Positions 1 to 12,600 of a stretch of DNA of 64,000 nt are shown here, one piece after another. The notes below the pieces were generated by a model that was given only the letters and a program-made list of their open reading frames with translations, made no database searches and was not told where the DNA came from. The stretch is from Varanus komodoensis (lineage: Eukaryota > Chordata > Lepidosauria > Squamata > Varanidae). Each line of letters opens with the position of its first letter. The stretch's first letter is position 1. A program made the translations under genes and the position numbers. The stretch lies in assembly GCF_004798865.1 (NCBI RefSeq), contig NW_025335268.1, positions 93,793,136 through 93,857,135 of the forward strand, read 5' to 3'.

Positions 1-500
1 AACATTGTCAAATGGAAGTAGTGATTGTCTTTCTTGTGAAAAGAAGGGGGCAGTGAAAAGGATTATGTGCAGAGAGCATGTATTTCTCCCCATAATTATT
101 CGAAATAATATACGGAATATTCAGAAGGTTTTGGTATTCTGATATGACAATTCCAAGGACTCAGCTTGAGTTGGTACCCAGGTACCTTATCAGGGTTCAA
201 ATGGGAGATTGTGACCTTGTGGGGTATGGATGAGTGAGAGAGATTCAAATTCCTGTGGATGCCAGCCAGTGCGCATTGACAACCCGCCCCCTTCCGTGAG
301 TGACTATAACTACTTGAGTTGCTGTGTAGTTGAGATGGATTTAACCATACCAGCACTGTACCCCCAAATTCACTTCTTCTGTTGATGGATGCTAGTGCCA
401 TCCAGATGTCATGTGCATCTCCTGTGAACAGATCTTTTTCTTTTTCTATCTAAGTGCATACTTTTCTTACAGTAATTTTCCCTCTTTCTCTTCTGGAAAG

Positions 501-687
501 GTGGTAGATGTTGAGTTGCATCGGCATTCTCTCAGAGAAGAATATCTCTTCTCCCAGTCTTCAGATTCTGATCTTTCTGATGCCCCCAACTCATTGCATT
601 TGCCTTTAAACATACCAGCACCTGTGAAAGCGTCTTCACCAATAAAGCCAACACATGAATCCATTCCAGATGCTTCTGCTGAAAAAG
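501..687 (+). CDS. YEATS2: YEATS2 exon w1 (edge of YEATS domain)
   Basis: Opens with VVDVELHRHSL, the last strand of the YEATS fold, then enters the Ser/Pro linker (PAPVKASSPIK). Acceptor AG at 499-500 and donor GTAAAT at 688; enters in phase 0, leaves in phase 1. The preceding exon is outside the window; bases 1-500 show only intron. Confidence 0.93.
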
Positions 688-3600
688 GTAAATATAGAGG
701 GTGTGCAGCTACTAGCATGTCTGAGCAAAGTGTCGTTGGCTGAGGCGGCTCAGTTTCCAAAACATTGGCAAGCACCAGGTCATGGAAAGCTGCTGTAAGA
801 TGTATTACAGTCAGTACATTCTCTTCCTGAAGCTTACTGGGAGCATATCCTAGGTGCTGTACAGTTTAAATGGCTGTGCAAGGAAAGAAAATCTTCTATA
901 AGAAATCTTTGGCCTGCCTTTCTGAGTAGAAAGCACCTGTTGCTTTGGAGACAGTGACATATTGAAAATTTGGAGACACTTCCAACTGTAGAAAAAGAAA
1001 CATGGACCAGAATTATTTCCAGTGTTCGATGTACCTCTTGGAGAAATTTTGCAACACTTCTCTCCCCCTTCCCCCAATTTATCTACCAGGATTCAGCACT
1101 GAAGCTGAAAGGCATACAACCTTATATTCTCTGCCATCATCTTTAGAACGGACTCCCACTAAGCTTGTGACCCAGAAAGTAACTTTTGGCTCTCACGGCA
1201 ACTCAGCTTTTCAGCCAATTGCAGCTAGTTGCAAAATAGTCCCTCAAGGTCGAATCCCAAGCCCCGCTGAATCTCCAGGCAAGTCTTTCCAGCCTATCAC
1301 TATGAGCTGCAAGATTGTATCAGGTAATGGCTTTGTTTATATATTGAACTATGTCATCCTGCTAGATAAGAGTGAACTGGTTTACCTTGTATTGAGTACA
1401 TTCCTTCTCTTCATCTTGTATCTTGCCAGAAAAACCCACCAACGATGACCATTTTCTGTGTGGGACAAAAATACCAGACTGACCTCTTCCCCCTGTAGCC
1501 CAGCTCAGATCTTCTGAGGAGGCCTTGTTGGTTGTTCCAACAGTGCATCATCAGCTAACAGCACATCAGCAGGCCTCAGTAGTGGCACCCACGCTCTGGA
1601 ACACGTTCACATGCATGTTAAGAGGCAGAAATTGTAGCAAGCTTCAAACCTCTTAAATACAATTCTTCTTTCAGATTTTCCCTGTTTTACACCCAAAATA
1701 TGATACTGATCTATTTTACAACTGTTGCAGTCTTTTAATGTGCCTATTGTTTTATACTGTTTAATGTTGCATTCTATTGTAATTTGCTATATGTGTTTGT
1801 ATATAAATTGCTTAGAAATCCTGGGATGTCAAGCAGTATAAAAGCATAGATGTGTTACACAAATCAAGTTAGAAGGATGAGATAGTGACACTCTAGTATA
1901 TGCTGTATGACATAAGCATCTCCCTGCACCCACCCCTTAGGATATTTTTGCTCTTAATCTCACAAAGCATAAGCTCACTTGTTTGGCCATAAGGGCCAAA
2001 ATGATAAAAAGAGGTGCAAAATAATGTAAAGAGGTGTGCTTATTTTAAAGGTCACAAAAATATTGGGCCTAGAAGAATCCTACACACTTAGATGCACATG
2101 GACTTCTATGATTTGTGGTTGGAGCAGGGAGGAAAAGAATGTAACATTTTTAGGTGTTCCAGCTTTCTTCCCCTACAGCACAGTTGGGCAACTTGTCCCC
2201 CTCCACTTGTTTTGACCTGCCACTTTCATCAGCCCTAGCCCACATACCCTGTGGCGAGGATTGATGAACGTTGTGGGTTAAAACACCTGGCGGGCCACAG
2301 GTAGCTCATCCCTGTCCTACAGGGAAATGTTTCTGGAAGAAACTGCCTGATTTTCATGGAGCTGTTTCTGCCTTTGCTGTAGTTGATGCAGTTCTGTCTT
2401 TGAAATACAACTTGTGATTCTGCAAATTGTTTCATTTATTTGTAGATCATTTTACAAAATAAATTAATGGGACTATTAAGGCAACTCTATTTTTTAGACA
2501 CTGGACATGCTAAAACCTATTACAGTCATTAAAAAGCATTGAGGTTCTGACAATGCTAAAACGTTTAGACATAAATAGTCTTCAAGCTTACAATAAAATG
2601 GCTTTAAATATTTTTTACAATTATTTTGTGTGTCTGTCTGAAACATAATGGCGAATTCCTTTCTGTTTCTTTAGGCTCTCCAATATCAACCCCAAGTCCT
2701 TCTCCACTACCTCGAACCCCAACTTCCACTCCAGTGCATATGAAGCAAGGAACTGCCACTCCTGTAGTCAGTAACCCTTATGTTATTGTGGACAAGCCTG
2801 GCCAGCCAGTGGGAGTAGTAACCACAAGTGCAGGTGTGTATCCCACTGTGAGAGACGTGCACTCTCTTTCCCTTCTTTCCGTTGTGTGTCTTGGTATTCC
2901 AGGGGGCAATGTGTGTTTAACTTGTATCCATTCTGTTTCTCAATATTTACATATAGGTAGCCCTGCAGCTAAGGTTACAAGCATTTCTCAAGCACCTCAA
3001 GGGACAGGGTCTCCAGTCTCTAAGATCCATGGAAGCAGTTTTGCAGCCTCTGCTGTCAAGGTAAAATACATTTGAGTGGCTTTCCATTGGTGAGAAACTT
3101 CATATAAAGCAGTATGCAATGTCCTACTCTTTCTTTTTAATTTAGCACCCCAAGGCGTGTGCTTCTGCAATTGCATTGGTGCAGAGACTCTTTCCAAAGG
3201 CTATTTGTGGAATTCTAGTTAAATATTCTTTCCCAACCCCCCCCCCCTTCATTGCACCAAGCTAGATCCATTTAGAGGTTTCCATGAGGCTTCTAGCATG
3301 GCTCTCCCATGTCTCTTGCACCTGAGGTTTCCAGGGCTCTCCCACCAGAATCAAAACTTCTAAGCCTTATGTGTTACTTTTTAAATATTTGGACTGAAGT
3401 ATTTGGCCCAGTGCATTTCTTACATTATGGGAGTTGAGGTGCAAAGAATGAATTGATTTAAAGAATATGCACAGAAGGGATTTTATCTTTTAGAGACAAC
3501 ATTTGAGAAAATAGATTGAACAGCCTTCATTTGGAATAGAGATCGGCATACTGTCGGGCATAAACCACATACCAAAACAGTATAAGCCAGGATAAGAGAA

Positions 3601-6600
3601 GCAAATCCAAAGGGGATTCACAGTCTTAAAATTGCACCACATAAACAATCTCCCCTAGCTATTGGGGATGTTGTAAGACCGGTGGGACTCTATACTGTAT
3701 GTGGTATATCTCAAGCTGTTAACAAACATTGTGTTCACTGTTTTACTGGCTGTTAGTCATTAAATCATAGTTCTGAATCACTAACTAGATCTCTCCATCT
3801 TCTAACCCACATATCCATCATTATGGGTCTTACTAATGGGAGCAGCTAGAACAGAAATTTCAAAGGTTTGAAAAACATCTCTAGAATATGCAAAATGGGT
3901 GGTTTGCTACAATTTGCAAAATTGTACCAATCAACAATTGCACTGGTATCCAGAGGGGTAATTAAGAAAAATGCATTTGTTAAAAAGTGGTTCCCTTTTG
4001 TATTATACATCTATAATGAAAAAAACAGTTCTTAGACCACCTGTAGATTATTTTTTATTCTGGAGAGGTAATCTTACATACTAGTAGAAGTAAAACAGAA
4101 TGTTACCATTTTCATTTATGAACTGTATGATTGATTGCTGTTATGTTCAAGCCTTTGTAATAATTGCAGAAGGCTTTTTCTGTACGAAATTTAACAAATT
4201 AAAAGGCAAGGTAGCTGAGGATTCTTTTCTGGGTTTTTTTAAACCGAAACAAAAGTTCCTGCTCTTATTTCAAGTAGCAGCTTGGCTGTTCCAGTCTGTT
4301 TCTAGGACAGAGTGCCCCTGAGAAAAGCACTCTCTCATGCTATAATATTATTCCTTGGAGGACTGTGTGGCATTTGGCGGAACTGGCTGCCGTATTGTGG
4401 GCAAAGGTGACAACCATCTATGTCTCCAGGAATGACCCAGAAACAATGGTCTATCACAATATATATCCAGGAACATACAGGAATGGACAAGCTGCTGCTT
4501 TAAACAGCAGCAAATCTTTTGGACAATGTTTAAAAAAATGGAGAAGGAAACCTTGGCCATCTCATCTTTTAAAGGTTAAAAACAAAAACCTTCCCCTGAA
4601 AATGTATACACTCGCCTTGTAAAGTCACAGAAAATCTGCTTTCTGGGTTGTGAATGTTCCAATGGAAAGAGGGAAAGAATTTTCAGAAGAGTGTTAGTTG
4701 CTTTGTTGGGATTAGCTAGCACCAATATGCATATTCAGAACACAGTCCTATGCATCTTTTCTTCAAAGAAAATCCTAATTTCTGGGAGCAGACAGCACAA
4801 CAATCCATACTCAGGGACTGAGTATGGGTTGCCTGTGCATTGTTAAACCATGGATTGTTGTTGAAACATAGATTATTGTGTTAATTTGTTAACTATGAAT
4901 GACCCATGAAAAAAACACATGGTTCAGTGTTGGATGGTGAACTTGGGTTGTTCACCATGGTTGGTTATCTCAGCTAAGTTCAGACAACATAACTTACATT
5001 CAGTACAACCCATGGTTCAGTGACAACCCACATTCAGCTCATACTCAGTCCTTGTTTGTGGATTATCAGGTTTTCTGAACCCACTCACTGACTCCAATAG
5101 CGTTGACTCCCAAATAACTGCACAAGATTGCAGCTTTAGTTCAGTTTTTCCCAGTTTGATACAATGATTTTTCATTCACTAGCCTGAGAAATCTAGAATA
5201 GCAGCCTGTTATATAAGAAACCAGTAGAAGAAGCTGCACTCTATAGACACAGCACGATTTTGATTTCCAAAAGCAGCTTATCTAGTAGGCTGGAATGTAT
5301 TTCTGATTAAATGCCCTTTTCTGCAAAGCTCCAAGCATTGCCATTTATACTGTGAGAAAAGCATTCAGGGCAAGCAGAGAGGTTGGCAACTTTATAGCTA
5401 CTATTGTCAAGATAATATTTATGTAAAACCGTGGGGGGTGAAAGAGCCCAAAGCACTGGTGGTGATTAGGAACCTTGCCAGGCAAAGTACTAGGATCAAT
5501 TCATTTTAACTTTTTAAGTAGACACCAAGAAATGCTGTTGCTAACTCTGGTCTGGCAAAGACACCTTAAAGATACAGAGTGGGGGTTTTCTAAATGAATA
5601 CAATTTGTGGTTTACAGAGTGATGGATTTATAGCAGAATCTGGGGCCTTTACATGCTAACGTGCAACTTCTTAGGTGCAAAGAGAAGCATTTATAATAGC
5701 CTTCCCTGACCTGGTGCCTTCCAGACACATTTGGAGTACAGCACCCAGAATTGCCAGTCATTGGTCCTGTTGGATAAGAGTTCTGGGATTTGCAATCCAG
5801 ATGCCTCTGAAGGCCACCAGGGTGGGGAAGGCTGATTTATAACAAGTCTTTTCACATAGAACCGCAGCAGACTAATCTGACATTTGCCACGACATGTGCC
5901 AGAGACTTTCCACAGCTTTCTGGAACATTTAACCTCCAGTTGAACTGACTAAGGCTTGATACGTGATGTCTAGCCCTGGACACTATAGGTTATCGTGGGT
6001 TGAATAACTCACAATTTATTTTATTTATTTATTTATTTAGAAAATTTCTATGCCGCCCCATTCGCCGAAGCCTCGGGGTGGCTCACAACATAAATAAATA
6101 ATTTCAATTAAAATAATATACATTAACAGTATAAAATAAGTCACCCACAGTATAAAATAAGTATAAACAATCAATCTAACTACTAATTGTGGATTGCTTA
6201 ATGCATGATGAGCCTGTAGTGTCTGGGTTTGGACATCACCTCACTCCAGGGCCGAATGTTCAAAATAGCTGCAGAATACACCCAGCATGTACTATGGTAA
6301 ATCATGCATTGATTAATATGCGACTGTTAGTCTGATTTCTATCAGAGTGAATGGTATTTGGCTCTTAGCTTGTATATTTATCCTAAGCACAGACTGCTTT
6401 CAACATATATTAATTTCTGTGTATGCAGCTTTTCAGATTACAGCTTAAGTTGCCACATCTTAAAAATATAGCATATAACCACACTTAGGCTGCAAAGCAA
6501 GGCTGGAGAACCTTTATGGTAAAGGACCATTAACCTATGGGAAAACTTAATCAGGTTAATGCAGAGTGGACCCAGAGCCAAAAGTAGGTGAAGTTGCAGG

Positions 6601-9600
6601 ATTGCATAGCTTTTCTTCACTCTTGCGCCACTGCTTTGAAATTAGGCCAAGGGCTGCAGGTTCCCCAGCACACCTATACAGACTGAGTTACCTTCCTGCA
6701 TCTATACCATGAAAATGTAATGTGTTCCAAAAGCAGTGCATTCCTTTTCTTCCTTCCCCCTCCACATGTTGTTTGAGAAGCTGGCACCTCAGAAACAAGA
6801 CTTGTTATGTCCATTCAGTGGTGCCACAAACACACCAGTGCAAGCATCGTCACTTACACAGGAAAATATGCATCCATCAGAGCATTGCTGAATAGAAGTT
6901 TAGAAAGCAAACATTTAGAAGTATTTTCTTGTACCAGTGCCATATTCTCAAATTTGAAAATTTGAGTGTTAATGCACTAATGGGGTTGGGAAGCAACTGT
7001 GTGTAACTTATCAAAGTATCCCTGAGTGGCAAGTTCTTTGCAAATTATAGGTGCATATTAAAGCAAGCCTGGTACATCTTAATTGCAATGCCTTGAATTG
7101 TTCCACCTGAGTTCAGTACAATATCAGTTTTATTTTAGATGGTGTTAAAGACAGTGATGCCCTCCTATATGTGCTAATTTATCTTTCTTCATCTAATTAT
7201 GGCTATTAACCAGTCAAATAAACTAAACATACTTGAATCATCTGTCTTTTAAACTTTTCTATGGATGACATAAATTTGGATATTACCAAACATCCAGTAT
7301 TAAGTATGGCTTACAATTAAGTGCACAGCCTCATCATTGGTGCCTTCCAAGCTCAGAAGCCTGTGAACTCAAAGAATTCCAAGAGGCTGAAGCCAGCAGA
7401 ACCCGGGAGATGATTTTCACCTCCCCAATCTCTGTCTGCGGCATTTTTGCTAAACGAAGGCACAGAAGGAGAGAGAAGATGGATGGGAGAGGCACAAAGC
7501 ATTTCCTAGCCTGACCCGTGTGGTCTCCTTCCTTCTCAGCCACTATTGCACCCCACCCCCCCCCGCCTTTCTCTTCCTCGGAGGTCATTTTTACAATCAC
7601 AAAGAAGCAGCAGTCTGCATGGTTCTTTCCATATCGGCTGTGGGGGCAGGGGAGAGAGGCCAGAGTCTTTGACTTCCCTTTCTGAGGTCCAAGCACTGTC
7701 TCCAACCTCAGGAAAGTTTTACCAGACAGTTCTACACTGTAGGATTTTTCTCTCCATAAACAAACCAAACATGATAATGTTACTATCACCCCAGACTCTT
7801 AAAAAATAAGAAGCACGTGCACACTTAAACTTTTGACCTCACTGATCACAATTGCTTCCCACCAATTAATCATCCAACATTTAATGGCAATGCAGCATTT
7901 TATTGACGTTGAAAACAACATGATTACATGTACTAGCCACAGATGCACTATTAAGTTAGATGGAAATAAGTGTGATTTATGATATTCCTCTACTAGCGTT
8001 CTGGACTCAGACTAAAACTCAGAACTTTTTGCAGATGTAGGCATGGTTTATATTTCTTACCTTAGATATGCTTATTCCTTGTGTTTAAAGCTTAATGCTT
8101 AAAATGAGTAGCTAGCTTAATTGTGTATTCTGTATATTAATTCTAGCAGGAGGACTCTCTGTTTGCAACCATGCCACCTCTTTGTCCAATTGGGAGTCAC
8201 TCCAAGGTACAAAGCCCTAAAGCTGTGACAGGAGGACCCGGAACATTTACAAAGGTACTAGGCCTCCTTTCTTCTCTTTCTAGTGTGTAGCAATTGCAGC
8301 TGCCGCATTTCACAATAAAAATTGCAATAAAACATTCTAACTGTATGCAAGAGTCTTTTTGTTCCTTTTTTGGGGGGTTCTGTAAGTATATGTGTCACTT
8401 GTTCTTCCCAAACAATTGGCCTTTTCCTTTCTTCTGCTTTCTTTGTTCATTTGTTTCATATCCTCATGAAAAGCAGTAGCATTTGTAAACATGGCAATAT
8501 ATCAGTTATACAAGGGGTTATATAAAGATCAGTTGTTTGCTGACCACACCAAGTACTAAAATGTTCTCACTGCATCTGAAGGCCTGGCGTGTCTGTTTGC
8601 TGTATTGTTCGAATAAGTTTTAAGAACACAGCTGCCATGTACTGAGCGGATCTTATCTCACTCAGGTAGATTTGTTTTGCTTTTTTTAAATACGGCGCTG
8701 GTTCACATGTTGTAAACAGTAGATTTTTGTGTAGTTCAAACCAGACCACTGACTGGCAGGGGCTCTCCAGGGATGCGAACAGTTTTTCAGCTTTCCTTGG
8801 AGATGCCAGGGTTTAATGCCCTGGAATGGTTTATATGCAAAGTATGCGTTTCACCAGTGAGCTGTGGCCCCTCACACATAAGACGAGCCCTGCTGGATCT
8901 GCCGCAGGTCTGTCTTCTCCGGCATTCTGATCGCTCAGTGGCCAAGCATCAAGCCTGACACAAGCACAACAACACCCTCCTAATGCTATAAGTTTGAGCA
9001 GCACTGCACCACTTTTCATGGATTTATTCCAATAATGAAATGAAAACCACTGTTGACTTGAATGAAAGCCACTGTCTGTCAAGTGTTACATGATGCATGG
9101 GGAAGCAATGATCGGAGAACTTCATTGTGAGTCCTTTTATCTTAGAGAGGATTGATTCTGTGTGTGTGGAAATGTTATTCTGACCAAGGTTGAGGGATGC
9201 TTTGAGTTGTAATACTATATAATTTCACTGCAAAGCAAATGTACCTGTGATACTTTTGCACAAGTGTGGCAGTTCTGACAACTTCTCTCAGGCCATTTTA
9301 TGGCTCTTTTTAAGGAAATGAACATAGTGTGAATTTCTGAACTATAGACATGTAGGAGTTACTGACTTTGTGTTCTACCAGGCAGCCTCTCTGTTTCTTG
9401 TAAAACAGGGGTATGGTCCTCCAGATATTGTTGTAATACAATTCCCATCAGCTTCAGTCAACATAGCCAAGGGTGCCAGGTGATAGGAGTTGCAGTTCAA
9501 CAGTATCGTGGGAAGGTTACAAGTTGTTTACCCCTGTTGTAAAAGATGCACGTCTGGTTTTGGTGGAGTCACTGTATGTGTGCAGGCCAATCGGGATTGC

Positions 9601-12600
9601 ACACTTGGCTCCCTAAGTGAGAGGTACAAGTTGGTGGATCATCTGCCAATTTGCAGAGACCTCTAAAATTTTGCTGTCTTGTGGAGGCCAGGGCTGGAAG
9701 TGTGTGTGGAGAAGGGTCATTTTTCTTTCCTGCCATGAGCATTTCCCCTTTATCCCTGTCCCGTATTGTCATTGGTGTGTGGTGGGGGAATTGCTCCTAG
9801 CTGGCAGAGGGGGTGACCTGATCCTATAGCCTCCTTTCCAAATGAAGAAGCCCTAAATCCAGAAGTAAATGTTTGCCCACAGAGCTTTCCATGAGCTGAG
9901 CATTACTGGGCCACTGCCCAGCTTTGGAGGTTTTTTCTGCTCCATCCTAACTCCCTCACATGGTGGTTGGGAGAGCTGGAGCGAGGATTTCCCTGTAAAG
10001 TCTTGACGTCCATCCCATTATTTTTGAAGGTGATAATAAAGCAGGAGCCTGGAGAACTCCCCCAGCCATCTCCAGCACCAGCAGCTGGGACAGCCTCTCA
10101 GACATCGGTGCAGCAGTATGTCACTGTGAAAGGGAGTCATGTGATTGCTTTGTCGCCTCAAAAGCAGATTGTGAGCACAGGAGAGGGCTCCACTTCAGCT
10201 AAGGTACATTACTTTTCATTCCTTTTTGCTTGGGTGCTTTTGACCTAGTTGCAATTCTGCCGAAACTTTTCCGTGCTATTGTGCATTGAAGTAAATTCAA
10301 CATAACTGTGTGGGCACAGAGTCCTCATGATGGTGAGGGATGTCCTTTGGATCACCATTATTCTGATTAAATAAACTCCATGTTATATCTATTTGAGGGG
10401 AAAGGAACTGCGTCGTTCCTTTGTCTTTTAAAATGGTCTTCAGCCTTTCCATTCCCTGGTTTTGTTTTTATGTTTAACTGGAGTATTTTTTTCATCATCT
10501 GCTGCCTCCTCCTTTATCTCTGTCCCTCCCTCCCTTCCTCTCTTCAGTTTTTCTCCTTTCCTGTCATTTTCCTTGCTACAACCCACCCTCAGCCAGGTCA
10601 CAGGTGGGTTGCAAATCTCAGCCAGCAAACTGAACAGAATTCTTTGACTTTACTAACCTTTCCCATATGTGGGCTAACCTTTCCACCAATTTTCACTCCT
10701 GTCCTGATCCTAATCCACCTTTCTTTATGATATGTTCAACATTCAGATTGAACAGTAGAAAGAGAGAGTGCAACCTTGTCTGATACCTTTGCCTTTATGA
10801 AACCATTCTTTTTCTCCGTATTCGGTCCTTAGAGTAGCTTCCTGTTCATAATGCAGGTTATGCATCAAAAGGATCAAATGCTGAGGCACACCCGTTTCTT
10901 TTAGGACCATCCATAGCTCCTCATGATCCACACAGTCAAAGGCTTTGCTGTAGCCTATCAAGCATAGGATTTTCTGAAGTTCTTTGGTGCACTCCAGTAG
11001 CCAATGTGTAGTTGCTGACATAAGCATTGGTTATTTTGATGATGTATTTTTCATCATCATCATCATTTATTGTTTTGATAATGTATTTTACATAAATTAT
11101 TGCTTATATGCCAGGTTAAGATGCTTTCCCTCTTGCAAGCATTTTTACAAGGTGGGTTTAAATGAACATAGTGAAGTGGTATGTTAAACGCTGGAATGAG
11201 TTGTCAATACCAGTCTGTTATTGAATTGCAATATTACTGAATTGTTTAATTTGATTGTTGCAATTTTGTGTGTGTTGTATATTATAGTTGTTTGAAACTT
11301 TTATTGTAAACAAAGTTGGGGTGTGTACCTGAAGAGTTGTATGGGAATGTCTAAATAAATAAAATGATCGTACTGCATATGATGTCAATGCTATGGGAAT
11401 GTTGAGGAACAAACTTGACAAAGAACAAACTCTGGTACCATATAATTCCATTCTAAGCAGGCATTCTACGTCAGGATGGCTGATCTTTTACACCTGCTCC
11501 TGGTTGCTAGTTCAGGGTCAGTTTGTGTAACTGATTGGGTAAGATGTTTTCTGTCCAGTCATGGTGTTCTCCTGCAAGTAACATAATTTATTTCATTATA
11601 GATCGTTAGTGTTCCAGTTGGATCTGCTTTACCCACATCAGTCAAGCAAGCTGTGGCCATTGGTGGCGGTCAGATACTAGTAGCAAAATCCAGCCCTTCA
11701 GTAGCAAAGACAGTTGGTGGGAAACAAGTGGTAACCCAAGGAGTGGCAAAAGCTATTGTGAGCGGTGGGGGAGGAACCATTGTTGCTCAGCCTGTGCAGA
11801 CTTTAACAAAGGCCCAGGTTCCATCAGCAGGAGTACCAAAGAGTGGGTCTCAAGGTTCAGGTAACGTGATTGATACTTTTACTCGTTTGCTTTTGTTTTT
11901 GCAGCTTGTGAGATGATTACATGGGACTAACTCACTAGCATCAATGAACTTAAATTCTGAAATATTGTGGTCATCTTCTAAATCTAGCTGTGTTCCCCAT
12001 GAGACATGCTTGTTAATGCAAGGCCACTGCTATTTTGATTAATGTCAGAGTAGGATGCATCAAATTCTTCCATCTGGTTGCTCTGTGTAATACTGTATTT
12101 TTGTATCTGTTGGTAGAGGGAGGTAATGATCACTCATAACTTTTATGCATTCTTGCACGTCCTTTCCCTTCAATTTTGCCTTTGGTCAGTTTTGCTTTTT
12201 TTTTTTTTCCACTGCCACTTCTCTGTTCTTTGCACAGAGAACTTCCCTGCTATCTTCCCCTTTTCTGTCCATCAGCTATTACCTCAGAGCCCTGTCCTTC
12301 CACAAGATTCGTGCTCAACAAAAGCCTGGCTCATTCATACACAGTCTTAGGATATAATATCTTGCCTCTCTCCTTCCCACATCTCACTGGTGATTGAAAA
12401 GTATCTGCAGCAAGGACTTGTGCTTCTTTCTGTGCCATGTGATGTGAGATGCACATTCATTCCAATATAAAAATTGCATTGTTGTAGCCATAGTTAAAGT
12501 CATCAGTACATGATATTCAGAAGAGCGCTATGCAGACAGAAGTAAAAATAACTATAATAAAATGGTATTTAGTGCTTAAGGGGCTTGTTTTGTCTGATTC

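Larger units (their letters stand above)
3061..8146 (+). other. YEATS2: YEATS2 intron, 5.1 kb, with repeats
   Basis: No exon could be supported. It holds a TIR-bearing foldback element (4803-5064), a second foldback (5700-5834), an antisense LINE 3' tail (6010-6180) and a C-run at 3239-3247. The rest is unremarkable AT-rich sequence. Confidence 0.8.
8255..10029 (+). other. YEATS2: YEATS2 intron with antisense SINE and foldback
   Basis: Holds an antisense tRNA-derived SINE remnant (about 8795-8875) directly followed by another repeat core at 8880-8960 ('gagccctgctggatct'), and a foldback at 9405-9537. No exon supported. Confidence 0.7.

Noticed and set aside
10380-10730. Open frame of 116 codons with hydrophobic stretches
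   Set aside because: Produced by a CT-rich intronic tract giving Phe/Leu/Ser/Pro runs; three overlapping frames show the same bias.
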